64,000 nt of DNA from Allygus modestus (GCA_963675035.1 OY776114.1:40751376-40815375); one strand, 5' to 3'. Counted from the first letter of the stretch, positions 22,780-33,093 are shown. The notes: generated from the letters alone by a model not told the origin. Numbers and translations are program-made.

Positions 22780-23772
22780 CTTAGTTATCGTATAAATGTC
22801 TAGCTCAAGGTCAGACTTATAGAAATAAGGGTCCTTACCTTTGTATGTTTTCGTTCTTCCTTCTAACAAGTTATATGCTTGATTTATTAATTAGGCTAGA
22901 TTAAGTTGTAGGTTCGGCGAAATTCATTATAATTACGTTTGAGCTCAGAGAGCTTAGGGGTTTCAATCAACCAGGATCCCGATCAATTTTTGGTACCTAC
23001 AAATCTGTCAACCCCGGGATTATAAAAACTATAATTTTCCAATTCTGACATTTAATCCACATTCATTTACAGTTATTAATTAGTATTTTACGAATGGTTA
23101 TAATATAATTTGTACTTAATACTTGGTTTCCTAGTGTTTTCTTTTTAAGAGAAATTGGACCTCCATTGATTAGGTTTTATCTAGTTTAAATCTTTGTTTG
23201 GTGATTGTGTGTGTATGTAAGTGACTGGCGTGGCACGGTACGAGCTAACGCAATGCTGCGCCTCGGCATCTTATCACAACATATTTTGCCAAAATGCATA
23301 ATTCCTTACCCATAGAAATTTTACAGATAGGCCTAGGCCCTAGGATATCTTTATTTTAACTTCCCCCAACCAGTACTACCAATTAATTTTAATCCTTTGC
23401 GTTGACATTGTCAATCGTTATATTAGTGGATATTTTCACCTGTGCTCTTTTAGTCAACAACAGTGCAGTTTGATTCAGTACAAAGTTGTTTTTACATGTA
23501 CCCTAGTTCAGTTGTAATGTTTAGTGTTATTTTTTGTAAATTTAGTAATTTGAAACAAGTTTTGTAATGATGGATAGTTTTGTTTTTATCTTACATAAAA
23601 AATTCTCAGATTTGTACATCCATTTTGGCACAACTTTCTTACGTCTACGTCTTACGTCATAGTGCAATGTTTTTAAAGCAGTGGTCTCCCCCGGACATGG
23701 TACATGGTGGGACATTCCATCTAACTCCTTCTTCAAAGTTATTTGACCAGTTTCCCTCCAAAAGTGTTGGAT
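22780..23772. other. Intergenic DNA, nothing recognised
   Basis: AT-rich, with scattered TAGGCCTA-like words. The short frames at 23542-23942 overlap on opposite strands and run into the foldback element, so they are not supported as genes. Confidence 0.5.
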
Positions 23773-25160
23773 CACAGTCTACTATACACAGTTCCGCAGC
23801 TTACTCGTGTGTCGAGATGTCCGCGCGAGTGATGCTAGCGCTCCAAGCGGCTCGCAAGCTGAATCGCAATTTTACTCTATTGCTTTCAATGACAACAAAC
23901 CGTTCTTCTGGTTTTAATTTAATAAAATTGTTTGTTAAATAATGTTGCCGTGTTAATGTAATATTGTTTGCCGTCCTATTTTGAGATTATGACGGTTTTA
24001 AAGTATTTCATTGGTTGGTAATAAAAAAGAGGCTAAATTTAGGCGGGCGCAGAGAATAGTTTTAATGCATTTTACGACATTCTGCCATTCATTAAATGAA
24101 TTTATGACACCTTAAAATTTACAAATGAACCTTTGTATTTAAATAAAATTAAATTAAAACAATTTCTTTACATTGTAAATATTTAAGGTTTGTAAATTTT
24201 AAGGTGTAATAAATTTGATTTTCACAAAACGTTTAACAAGACACAACTTCATATCCTGTCAACAATCAACAGGAATGAAAATTTAAGATACGACGATTAC
24301 AAATTAGTAATCAAGATGTGTCGTAGTTCTTGAAGTATATATTATGTGAAATTTGTTATTTTCATCATAAATACTGGAATGTTTGCATAGTTAACATTTA
24401 TACACTTCAAAGAACATTTTATCACAAATTCAAAAACATACCGCATACTATTCGATTCACATATATCCATCGGATGGTCAGTGCTTGAGTTTCCTTTGAC
24501 TGCCAACACTTGATCTTTTTTTTAATAACGAAGAAGAAACGTTAACTTCGTTTACTGATTTAGTGCCCAGGATAAGCTGTCCCCAGTCTAAATTTTCGCT
24601 GTTTTCTTTTATATATATTTCTAAATGTATCAGCCTTATTGAGAATAGCAAGAAATAAGAATTGGCAACTTCGATTGGATAACTCTGCTTTTCCTTTCTC
24701 AGACGTTGTGCGGATAAAACTTTGTGTCTTGTTAAACTTTTTTGTGAAAATAAGAATTTATTTCACCTTAAAATTTACAAATGAAACTCCTCATTCAAAG
24801 AACAAATAATATCTTACATTTAAACATCTAAAATTTATCTGTTCATTGTAGAATGATTCATAACAAATAACGATTGGTGACAGAATGTCGTAAGATGCAT
24901 TAAACTATTCCCTGCATCTAAATTTAGTCTCTTTTATTATTACCAACTTATGAAATACTTTTATAGTCTCATAATAGGACGACAAATAATGTTACATTAA
25001 CACAGCAATATTATTCAACATACATTTTTATTGAATTAAGCAAGAAGAACAGTCTGTTCCCATACAAGCCAATAGAGCAAACTAGCGCTTGAGCTTGCGA
25101 GCCGCGGCCAGGCGGACAACTTTTGCAACTTAACTGCGCGACTCTGTATAGTAGACTGTG
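23773..25160. mobile_element. Foldback-type element with arms of several hundred bases
   Basis: The ends are CACAGTCTACTATACA and TGTATAGTAGACTGTG. A 7-bp direct repeat GTTGGAT lies on both sides (23766-23772, 25161-25167). The inverted arms extend inward to about 24260 and 24715, matched block by block: GCGGCTCGCAAGCT, TTAATGTAA.ATT.TTTG.CGTCC, TACGACATTCTG, and TTTGTAAATTTTAAGGTG / CACCTTAAAATTTACAAATG. About 450 bp of loop has no coding capacity. The superfamily is uncertain: 7-bp duplications are unusual. Confidence 0.8.
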
Positions 25161-25626
25161 GTTGGATTAAGGGCTACTGTGTGTTTTAAGTTCTAGAGTT
25201 GCAGAAGTGTTGGAAACTACTTTTTGACAGTTTGATACTAGAAGACGCTCAAAAGTTTTATTTGATCAGATAAGCAGTTTCAATTTCATCAGCAAAATAG
25301 TTTAACTCCCATGTTAATATGATTGGTGTAACATCTACAGACCTTTTATCCCATGAAATAGGTTTAGGGCTTGCAGGGCTGTAGAGTTAGGGAGAAAATT
25401 AAATACCCCATCTCAGAAAACTGCGTACTCAGCGAATTTCCAATGTATGCATATTTTCTCACTACCATATAAAGCCACTTACCAAGTTTCATAAAAATAC
25501 ATAGATAAATAAGTGATCTATAGCATTTTTTTTTATTCTCCATAAAAATAACATTAGGGCTGAGTACGCAGGTTTGCTGCAAAAAGAAAAGGAAGATATA
25601 TGTTTTTGTGCAATTATGAATATAAC

Positions 25627-26466
25627 TAGGCCCGGTCTGGCTCCATTGGTAAAAGGAGGACTATGGGGTCCTCTCACGACAAAATTGTTATATTTGCTGC
25701 ATGCAGCTAACGTGGTTTTAATTAGTTATTAATTTGAATGAATATGGTTTAAATTAATTGCAAAAGATTTTACCTACCTATCAGCAGCAAATTTAGATTT
25801 ATTAATTATTGAATCTCTACTTGAAAGAACAAGATTAATTATGTTAGGACTACTTAAGATTGGTTATAACTAAAATAGAACGATAGTTCAATTAGAGGCC
25901 AACTACGAACATGACAATGAAAAAAAACAATGCAAAAAAAACTACTGCATTACAATTATAAGCAAACTTTCATGTAACAACCTAGTGTACAATGATACTA
26001 AAATAGGGCATAATATAATAGTTAAGTGCAATTATAAAATAAATTATTATTATATAAAGCGGGCCAAAATAAATACTGTAGTTAACATATCCACAACAAA
26101 ATTTCTTAGCACAGTGTTAGTAATTATCGGTTTCAACCATCTTATCAGTTTTTTGGTAAGTTCGTCACTACTCCTGGCCACGACATTATCTCATCTTTAT
26201 CCAAGTCAGAATACAGAAAGTCTCTTTCTATATTCATAAAAATGAGGCTAGACATAAGGTCTTTGCCTAAACTAGACCTAAGACCTTGATCATTTTTAGC
26301 AAGATTACGTCATTGTAAAGCACTAAAATAAAATAATCTTGATAATTACAAAATATATTTTTTAACAATTTGTTTACTTTATTTATTTTTATTTGCTTTT
26401 GGAGGCCCCCTTGAGCCCGAGGCCCTCGGAGATCGCCGACCAGCCGTCCTGGCCAGACCGGGCCTG
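25627..26466. mobile_element. hAT-type MITE nested in family A copy 4
   Basis: Ends TAGGCCCGGTCTGGC and GCCAGACCGGGCCTG, with 8-bp target duplication AATATAAC (25619-25626, 26467-26474). The uninterrupted sequence GCAATTATAAATATAACTCA is found, inverted, in copy 2, so the empty site is known. It is 840 bp and AT-rich inside, with no transposase. The 84-codon frame at 25985-26239 is not recognised. Confidence 0.9.
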
Positions 26467-26526
26467 AATATAACTCAACCAGGTAAAGCTACATACTGAG
26501 TTTTATTAATTTATGTTCATAATCAA

Positions 26527-27040
26527 CACGTTCACTGTGTTACGAGGTCCCGAGGTCTCATACCATAACCTATATTTGGTGCGGTTGCATAATATGATTT
26601 TCTTCCCTCAGATACGGTGTCGATAATTCTATGTAAATTGACATAGAGAATTTAGAGAAATAAGATATATATTGTTCATAAAGCTTGTTGGTTGCTGGAT
26701 CGATTGGTAACCATGACAACAAACGAGACGCACTGAAGTAATAAATGATTACTTTTATATGACACGAGACCCCCGGACCTCACAACGAAACTTAGTTGCT
26801 CAGAGCGCAGCTTGGAGCTCTTGTGTACGTTCCGTTCACAATATTGCGCCAAAAGTTGTTTATTGTTATTGCAATAACCTAAATTGATTTGTGGTGTGTT
26901 TCTTCTCGTAAATGTATCACACATATCGGTCACATGTATCTTCTCGTATCGGACAGCCGTAATCACACCAAAAGAGAACTATAGGTCTCGTAACGTACCA
27001 CCGTAATCACATACAAATATGCTGTAACGCAGTGAATGTG
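26527..27040. mobile_element. TTAA-target MITE (piggyBac-like) nested in family A copy 4
   Basis: Right flank TTAA (27041-27044); left flank TCAA (26523-26526), evidently a mutated TTAA because sister copies read CATAATTAAGG here. Ends CACGTTCACTGTGTTACG and CTGTAACGCAGTGAATGTG are imperfect inverses. Inside, GAGGTCTCATACC / GAGACCCCCGGACCTC / AGGTCTCGTAACG are repeated motifs. A 96-codon minus-strand frame (26676-26966) is unlike any protein I know. Confidence 0.8.
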
Positions 27041-27879
27041 TTAAAGGTGATATAAAATTTTACTTATTCTCCATAAGAATAACATTAGGGCTGAGTATGC
27101 AGATTTGCTGCTACGGGGATAATAAAAAAAATCAATTTTTTGTGCAAATATCAATATACCAGTAATACGCGAAGCTACATACCAAGTTTCCAATAACAAT
27201 ATACATTCATAAATAATCGAGATATCAAATATGATTTATTCTCCATAAGGATAACATTGGACAACGTATTGTGTTTAGCACTTTGAATATCTCTGAAACG
27301 GTTGGACGTAGAATCACAATTTAAACACCAAAATGATTCTTTTGTAGAGCTGAACTGATTGGTAAAAGCAAATGTGAAGTTTACATTAAAATGAACTGAG
27401 GAAAAGCCAAAAACCTTTTTCCCATAAGATTAACATGGGCTATTTTATGAGTAGGTTTTTTTTGGATTTTCTCTGCAACCAATTAACCTAGGTTAATAAT
27501 TCAAAATACTATAGGTATTATTTGTTTTTTAAGCTCTATTACATGGTGAAAACCGAAATTAAGTTTTTTTAAAATGTTAGGGAAACAAATGCAAAAAACT
27601 TATTTTTGGAAAATTTAAAACCCCCATAAACCAATCCATAGTCCAATAGTCCATAGTCAGATTTTTCTGGTTTTCGAACTTAGTCATAAATGTCACTTTA
27701 ACACATTCGAGCCAAATTTCATCGAAATCTAATCGAAAATTTAAATCCAGTTTGCACATCTGCACACCTAGACATGCGTTTTAGGTATTTAATATGTGGA
27801 GATAAATCTTAAAGCAAAATGGGTTATTGTTTACAACGTTTTCATGTAGCATATAAATAATACAGATTACATAAACAGG

Positions 27880-27938
27880 ATGTCCTACCTTGTACCATAT
27901 GATTTCCGACCTTGTACCATATGATGTCCCACTTCGCC
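27880..27938 (+). repeat. 22-bp tandem duplication
   Basis: ATGTCC.ACCTTGTACCATATG occurs twice and the start of a third unit (ATGTCCCACTTC) follows. GATGTCCCACCTTATACC at 28335 is another relative, on the far side of the Helitron, which therefore seems to have inserted into this small array. Confidence 0.75.
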
Positions 27939-27983
27939 AATTATTATTGGAATTATATGAGTTTCTGTTTGAATTATACCATA

Positions 27984-28334
27984 CTAGTAGAATGTACCCG
28001 TTCTTCGCACGGGTTAGAAAGGTAAATTAGCTTGAAACAGCTGTTCTTGCTTCTGCTCGTTGAGCAGTCAAATGGAAGTGCCCTCAGCTGTTCGCATTAC
28101 AGTTTCTGACTGTTTGCTTTCTTCTGAAGTGTAAACATTGAAACTTAGGACGTTCACGGGGCGTTGCCCGAGGGGATTATAAGGTGAATAGGCCTATGTG
28201 TTGCATGGGTTCAAGATCTACCTTTGTGTAAAGTTTCAGCCTAGTCGGTCTAGTAGTTTTTGCGTTTACCCGGAACATCAGACAGACAGATAGACAGACA
28301 GACAGAAACCACCTCATCTTTATAATATTATAGA
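27984..28334 (-). mobile_element. Non-autonomous Helitron
   Basis: Read on the minus strand it begins TCTATAATATTATAAAGATG (preceded by A) and continues into a GTCTGTCTGTCTATCTGTCT run and ACTACTAGACCGACTAGGCT. It ends with the hairpin CCCGTGCGAAGAACGGG, then TACATTCTACTAG followed by T. The TC start, the hairpin about 10 bases before CTAG, and insertion between A and T are the standard Helitron signs and match the common insect family. It has no coding sequence. Confidence 0.85.
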
Positions 28335-29887
28335 TGATGTCCCACCTTATACCAGGGGTGGTGCATAATGGGAAAAGTGGTACAAACTGGGACATATTGT
28401 TTTTCACCTGTTACAATAAGCATACAGATTAAAAAAAATTGTAATGAAAGAGTTTCAAAAGTTCTACTTTTTGAGCTAAAGTTTGTTATTTATGTCAATT
28501 AGTATTCAAGAAAAAAGTTTATTTTGTCCCAGTACATATCATTCTTCCCTCCATATAGCGTTTTTCAAAAAAATATTATGAGTGACCAAAAAAGTTGAGT
28601 TCAACTACGTAAAACTGAATTTCTTTAATCCCGGGATCCGAAGATTGCCCTAAAGCAATTCTGAAATGCCGAGATTGTAAATCAGGTATGGGATTGAACC
28701 CCTAGCTCTGCTCCACAAGCCATCAATACAAATATTATAGAGTAACACCCGATGGAAAAATCAATCACAATTATTAGTATTATCTACTTCACCCAGTCCT
28801 GAAGAAGTAATTGCAAACTTGAAATGAACAAAGTTCATTCCTTCTGCTTCTAGATTCAAGACCAACTCTCCACGGAACTGAAAAAATGTTGAATTTGTGT
28901 TTTATGGACATTAAAAGGAATGAAAATTCAGAGAATTTATAAGGATGACTGTTTTTGAACAAAGGAATTGGAACAAAATCCTTCAAAAATTGTTTGTTGA
29001 CCAAAATTCTTGATCCTCAAAAAAAACGATATGTGCCGATTTGAAACCCTGCATAAGCTTACATTATACAGTATTTATTGTAAAATTTGCTGTATAATAT
29101 GTTTAATGTGTTGATATTCTGCACATGACTATGCCTATTGTAACAATTGTATTGCGCACAATTGTAATGGCTATAATAAATAATCTTATTGATGCTCAAA
29201 AGAAGGGGGTTAAATAGGTCAACATGTAAAATTTTATTTTGTATCTAATGGTGTGTTATTCTTTAATCTATCTAAATAACATGCGTTGTATTTTGGTTTA
29301 TCTTTTTTTCACTAGGTTATCCACCAGCATTTTTTAATTGTTTTTAAAAACTATTTTATATTTTTACATATAGTAGAGGCTAAATGCCTTAGTTTAGTTT
29401 TATCACAGTAACACCTCGATTAACCGTGACTCTTTTAACCGTTATTCTCTTGTCATCCAGCAACATACAAATTTTGTATTACGCTACTTTTTCAAGCGTT
29501 GGTATTGATGGTGCCGTATGGAAGTTTGTCTGTACACGCATGTACTAGCTAGTGTACTATAATGGGGAGCACTGTACACCCCACTCTACAGCGCCAAGAC
29601 TAGGGACATTGAGTTTGCGTGTTACTTAAATATTCACTTGCATCCCTAGTTTTATTTTAATTTCTCCCAAAAACCATTTTGAATTTCGATACTCTATACG
29701 TATACGGTATAGTGAAATTTCTGTTATCCGGATGTTCTGTTATAATCAATAAGTACCCATTAACGACTTTGAACACTTTAATTTACCATTGTGAAAGCTG
29801 AAGTGCTATAGTGGACTACTTTTTACTTAGGGATAAAGTCAATTGTATGCTAGATTTTTTATATTTTCTTTTGTTTGTGTTTTTCAG
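28335..29887. other. Upstream flank of the BESS/jerky-like gene island
   Basis: Mostly unremarkable AT-rich DNA. 29407-29470 (CAGTAACACCTCGATTAACC, CTTTTAACCGTTATTC) and 29718-29745 (TCTGTTATCCGGATGTTCTG) resemble the ends of pogo/Tigger elements. A promoter could not be placed with confidence. Confidence 0.4.
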
Positions 29888-29950
29888 TTGTCTGTGATGA
29901 GGAATCCTTGACTTAAAAAATTGGATCAAAGAAACCATTAAAGGGAGGAA
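29888..29950 (+). other. Possible non-coding first exon
   Basis: A strong acceptor (polypyrimidine run, TGTTTTTCAG, AG at 29886-29887) and a strong donor (GGAA|GTGAGTAAA at 29951) bound 63 bases with stops in all three frames. If used, this would be a 5' UTR exon of the genes downstream. The nearest good acceptor after the donor is at 30650-30651, which would skip the BESS frame. Confidence 0.35.
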
Positions 29951-30041
29951 GTGAGTAAATATATACCACAAATTATTTGTTAATGTCCAGTAGACCATCT
30001 TAATAAATTTGTATGAGTATCGTAATTGAATAAAGTTACAC

Positions 30042-30521
30042 ATGACGTCTTCACTTGCTGAATATTTTCAATCAGTTGGTGTGGAAGAATTATTTACGTT
30101 AGAAGACAGTGCCATTCTCTCAAAAGATGGAGTAATAGAACAAATACCTTCCTCGACTGAGGTTGAAGTTACAAATAAGGGAAATGTAAACAACATTACC
30201 AGTTCTAGCATTTCAAATGTGAAAGATTCACAAGAACAAAGCAATGATTGCATTATTATTACAGAGCCAGAGGTTTCTATTGAGACTTCAGAAGCTGTGA
30301 ACAGCAGCATTGACAGTCGCATCGGCCCCTTTGCTGACAACAGACCAATCTGTGATTGTGGGTTGATTAGAGATCTCACCTCTCGAACTGAAGCTAGATT
30401 TTTACTCAGTTTATTACCCGACATGGCAGAAATGAATCCTAGGCAGAAAACTATGTTCAAACATAAAATAGTACAACTGATCAGTGAAGTTGACAGATTT
30501 GATTTGATAGAAGAGAATTAA
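30042..30521 (+). CDS. BESS-motif protein, 159 residues
   Basis: An uninterrupted frame runs from ATG at 30042 (context TACACATGA) to TAA at 30519-30521. Residues about 1-110 are acidic and Ser/Thr-rich, with no recognised domain. Residues about 117-152 (EARFLLSLLPDMAEMNPRQK, then KHKIVQLISEV) form a clear BESS motif, the insect protein-protein interaction motif seen at the C-terminus of MADF-BESS transcription regulators (FL.SLLP.(M/I)..M...QK..FK.K(I/V)..L(I/L)..(I/V)). No MADF DNA-binding domain is present. This may be a short stand-alone BESS partner, or the last exon of a larger gene; an upstream in-frame exon was not found. AATAAA lies 20 bases after the stop. The next gene starts 193 bp downstream on the same strand. 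Codon use looks like a normal host gene. Confidence 0.8.
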   Translation: MTSSLAEYFQSVGVEELFTLEDSAILSKDGVIEQIPSSTEVEVTNKGNVNNITSSSISNVKDSQEQSNDCIIITEPEVSIETSEAVNSSIDSRIGPFADNRPICDCGLIRDLTSRTEARFLLSLLPDMAEMNPRQKTMFKHKIVQLISEVDRFDLIEEN

Positions 30522-30540
30522 ATCATTAGTAATGTTTCAA

Positions 30541-30546
30541 AATAAA
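30541..30546 (+). promoter_or_regulatory. Polyadenylation signal AATAAA of the BESS gene
   Basis: Canonical AATAAA 20 bases after the stop codon at 30519-30521. A shared transcript with the next gene would have to ignore it. Confidence 0.5.
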
Positions 30547-30651
30547 TTGACCTTGAAATCAATAGGAACTATCTTTACCAAGACTGTAAAAGGGAGATAA
30601 AGTAGATACAAGTCTTTATTGGTACAGAGCATTTTTCTGTTTCTCACTTAG

Positions 30652-30714
30652 TAACACAGAGAATCATGTAATGTATTGTATTTATTTAAAAACAATTTTG
30701 ACTTCCTGTTGAAA
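30652..30714 (+). promoter_or_regulatory. 5' leader of the jerky-like gene with two upstream ORFs
   Basis: A good splice acceptor (TTTTTCTGTTTCTCACTTAG, AG at 30650-30651) precedes the leader. It contains a minimal start-stop ORF (ATGTAA, 30666-30671) and a second short ORF at 30671-30712 (13 codons, TGA) that ends two bases before the main ATG. If transcribed, both could dampen or condition translation of the main frame. Confidence 0.4.
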
Positions 30715-32580
30715 ATGGACGATAAAGAATATTCTCATATGGCTGATCCCCCAGATTCAGGATTGAAAACAGAGACTTCATTAGTGAGCAAGGCATGTGT
30801 TTCTTCTGGATCATGCAGGTCTCCAGTGAGCCACTACTTTAAGTGGAACTCTGGTTTATTGCCTCACTTAACACCCTCTAATGGAAGTCATGGTGACAAA
30901 CGCAAAAAGGTAATTGTTACTATGGAGGAAAAGTTGAGAGCCTTACAAAGATTAGATGCTGGTGAGTCAGCCAAAAATATAGCTGAGGAATTAGGTGTTG
31001 GAAAAAGCACTGTTAGTGACTGGAAAAGACACAGAATAGAAATTGAAAGGTGGTATGCAAACCAAGCAGGAGCCAGTTGTATAAAAGCAAGAAAAACTAT
31101 GAGAAAAGGGAAACACGCCCAAATGGAAAAAGCGCTATATCATTGGTTTGAATATGTTAGAAACAGAGGATTTCAAGTTTCCGGGCCACTTGTGCAGCAG
31201 AAAGCATTGCAGTTTAAAGATAAAATTGAGGGTGAAGAGGGAGAAAGATTTGGAGCGGGTGAAGGTTGGTTAGACCGTTGGAAAAAACGATTTGGAATCG
31301 GTCACTTGAACACCAGTACTATCCAAAATGAAGATGACAGCCTGGTTGAAGAGTTGAAAAAAGATTTGTTCGATCTTGATGAAATAAAAGAAGAACAATT
31401 ATATTGCTGTGGTAGAACTTTACTCAATTACAGAATGCTGCCAACAAACATTCTTAGATCTAAAGGCTACATGGGTACAGAACATGAAATCAGTGAAGAA
31501 TCAGTATTGGTATTAGCATGCAGTAATGCAACAGGGAATCATAAGTTGCGTCTCACCTTTATTGGAAAATCTGAAAAGTTCCAGGTATTTGAAACTATAA
31601 AAGATAATGAATTACTGCCTTTTTGGTGTATTCAACAGAAAGAAGTATGGTTAGATGGTGATGTTTTAAAAACATGGTTTGAGAGTGAATTTGTGCCAGC
31701 TGTAGAAAATTATCTTACCTTAAACCAATTGCCAAGAAAAGCAGTTCTCTTAGTTACTAATTACCCTTCATTTGTGAATTTGAATGAATTACAAAACGGA
31801 GATATCAGAGTAGTTTTCATCCCTGTGCAGGCTGCTTCACTTTGCCAACCGAAGAACCGAGGCATTCTTGAATCATTGAAGAAAAAATATTGGTGTCGAA
31901 TCCTGAGTTCAGTAATATCAACAAGCACTGACAGTGAAAATTGTTTGAAAACTTTAAGAAATGTTGATATCATAGAGGCAATTCAGTTCATATCAGAAGC
32001 TTGGGAGGAGATTCCGTTGTTGACTTTTGTCCAGTCGTGGAAACATCTAATTGATCCAAGAGGAGACAAAGACTGGGCAGAATCTGAGAATCAAGTAATC
32101 AGTAAGGCAAATGACGACAAAGAACTTGTAATTTTATTACAAAACATCAGTGGCTCTGATGATGTGAGATTGGAGGATGTGAATGAATGGATAGAAAATG
32201 AAGAAGAGGATGAAATTATTAGTGATGATATTGTGGCGATGATATTGAAAGAGCCGCAACAAGATCTTGAAGAAAACCCCCCCTCTGAAGAAAACTCAAT
32301 AAATGATGAAGAACCTCTCTCAGAAGCTATTGAAATCAAAGCGGAACTTCCTGTTTTGGATGGAGACTCTTGTGCAGAAAACATTCCTCTTCAGATCAAA
32401 CGCATCCGTCACTCTGAGGGCTTCAAGGTGATTACAAAGGCACTGGAGTATATCAGCCAACAGGAGGAAGCAACTCCAGAAGATATTGTTTGGTTCCTCA
32501 AATGGAGGGAAATTGCTTCTAAGAAAAGTTTACAAGAAGAAAAACAGAAAAAGTCAGTGAAAAGGCCAAAGCTTCATTAA
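30715..32580 (+). CDS. Jerky/Tigger-like protein, probable domesticated pogo transposase
   Basis: A single open frame of 621 codons runs from ATG at 30715 (good context, AAAATGG) to TAA at 32578-32580. Domains in order: CENP-B/pogo helix-turn-helix, residues ~63-115 (TMEEKLRALQRLDAGESAKN, ELGVGKSTVSDWKRHR); Tc5-type DNA-binding domain ~124-195 (LYHWFEYVRNRGFQVSGPLV, WLDRWKKRFGI); DDE-1 fold ~225-445; an acidic tail with DVNEWIENEEED and an EGFKVITKALEYISQQEEAT helix typical of jerky/Tigger proteins. The usual NADETGL motif is CCGRTLL here, LLVDNAPSH is LLVTNYPSF, and QPMDQG is QPKNRG, so all three catalytic Asp positions (about G233, T348, N381) are lost while the frame stays intact. This suggests selection for DNA binding rather than transposition. 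A KRPKLH end could help nuclear targeting. No terminal inverted repeats bracket the gene convincingly. A recently dead element is the alternative but would be expected to show stops. Confidence 0.85.
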   Translation: MDDKEYSHMADPPDSGLKTETSLVSKACVSSGSCRSPVSHYFKWNSGLLPHLTPSNGSHGDKRKKVIVTMEEKLRALQRLDAGESAKNIAEELGVGKSTVSDWKRHRIEIERWYANQAGASCIKARKTMRKGKHAQMEKALYHWFEYVRNRGFQVSGPLVQQKALQFKDKIEGEEGERFGAGEGWLDRWKKRFGIGHLNTSTIQNEDDSLVEELKKDLFDLDEIKEEQLYCCGRTLLNYRMLPTNILRSKGYMGTEHEISEESVLVLACSNATGNHKLRLTFIGKSEKFQVFETIKDNELLPFWCIQQKEVWLDGDVLKTWFESEFVPAVENYLTLNQLPRKAVLLVTNYPSFVNLNELQNGDIRVVFIPVQAASLCQPKNRGILESLKKKYWCRILSSVISTSTDSENCLKTLRNVDIIEAIQFISEAWEEIPLLTFVQSWKHLIDPRGDKDWAESENQVISKANDDKELVILLQNISGSDDVRLEDVNEWIENEEEDEIISDDIVAMILKEPQQDLEENPPSEENSINDEEPLSEAIEIKAELPVLDGDSCAENIPLQIKRIRHSEGFKVITKALEYISQQEEATPEDIVWFLKWREIASKKSLQEEKQKKSVKRPKLH

Positions 32581-33000
32581 CATGAACTTTGTAGCTAAAG
32601 GTTACCAAATATGTAAAATATTATTTACTTGTATATATGAGGTTAAAAATATTCACTATTCTATAAAAATTAACATTAGGCTGGATTAGATGTAGAATGA
32701 ATTGAGATGTGTTAGTGTAAAATTAACTGTATCCATAAAAATGTTCATAAGGCAACAAATTACTTAAATTATTTAGCAATCTTGTTTTATTAGTTAGTTT
32801 TCAGTAGAAGTTAATTATATGTCTAATTTACTGTTTTTACTCTCCACTATCATGTTTGATCTGCTGGTTTACTTTATTGAAACTTCCAACCTTTACTCTT
32901 GCCTCAATTAGAATAGAACAATTTGAGATGAAGCTGCTGATTTTGAGGAAGACTGATAATTACTTCTTGCATTAATTAAACACCTTCATCGCACACAATA
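32581..33000 (+). other. 3' flank / 3' UTR of the jerky-like gene
   Basis: AT-rich with no frames. The first clear AATAAA signals are near 33035 and, beyond the MITE, near 33517. Confidence 0.5.
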
Positions 33001-33091
33001 TATCTGCTGTTTTACACAAAAAGTTTTCTACAATAAAGTTGAAACTTGTTTTAATTCATTGTAGACAACTTTTTTTCTAAAACAGCAGATG
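33001..33091. repeat. Hairpin next to the Tc1-type MITE
   Basis: ATCTGCTGTTTTACACAAAA followed by AGTTTTCTACAAT is mirrored by ATTGTAGACAACTTTTTTTC and TAAAACAGCAGAT. Arms of about 40 bases with a short loop; the AATAAA at 33035 lies inside. Confidence 0.75.
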
Positions 33092-33093
33092 TA

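Larger units (their letters stand above)
25418..27765 (-). repeat. Repeat family A, copy 4, with two nested MITEs
   Basis: On the minus strand its parts are 27045-27765, 26467-26522 and 25418-25626. The GC-rich tail is truncated at CTGCGTACTCAGCG. The internal order of modules is as in other copies. The interruptions are at 25627-26466 and 26527-27040. Confidence 0.85.

Noticed and set aside
23542..23942. Frames of 77 and 120 codons on opposite strands
   Set aside because: They cross the boundary of the foldback element and share sequence with its arms; no protein signature.
26676..26966. 96-codon minus-strand frame as a gene
   Set aside because: It lies wholly inside a TTAA MITE, has no recognisable motif and overlaps repeated sub-motifs of the element.
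28685..28735. tRNA-derived SINE (GGTTCAATCCC B box on the minus strand)
   Set aside because: No A box at a suitable distance and no second copy seen.
30068..30460. 130-codon minus-strand frame
   Set aside because: Mirror of the BESS coding region; the plus strand carries the recognisable motif.
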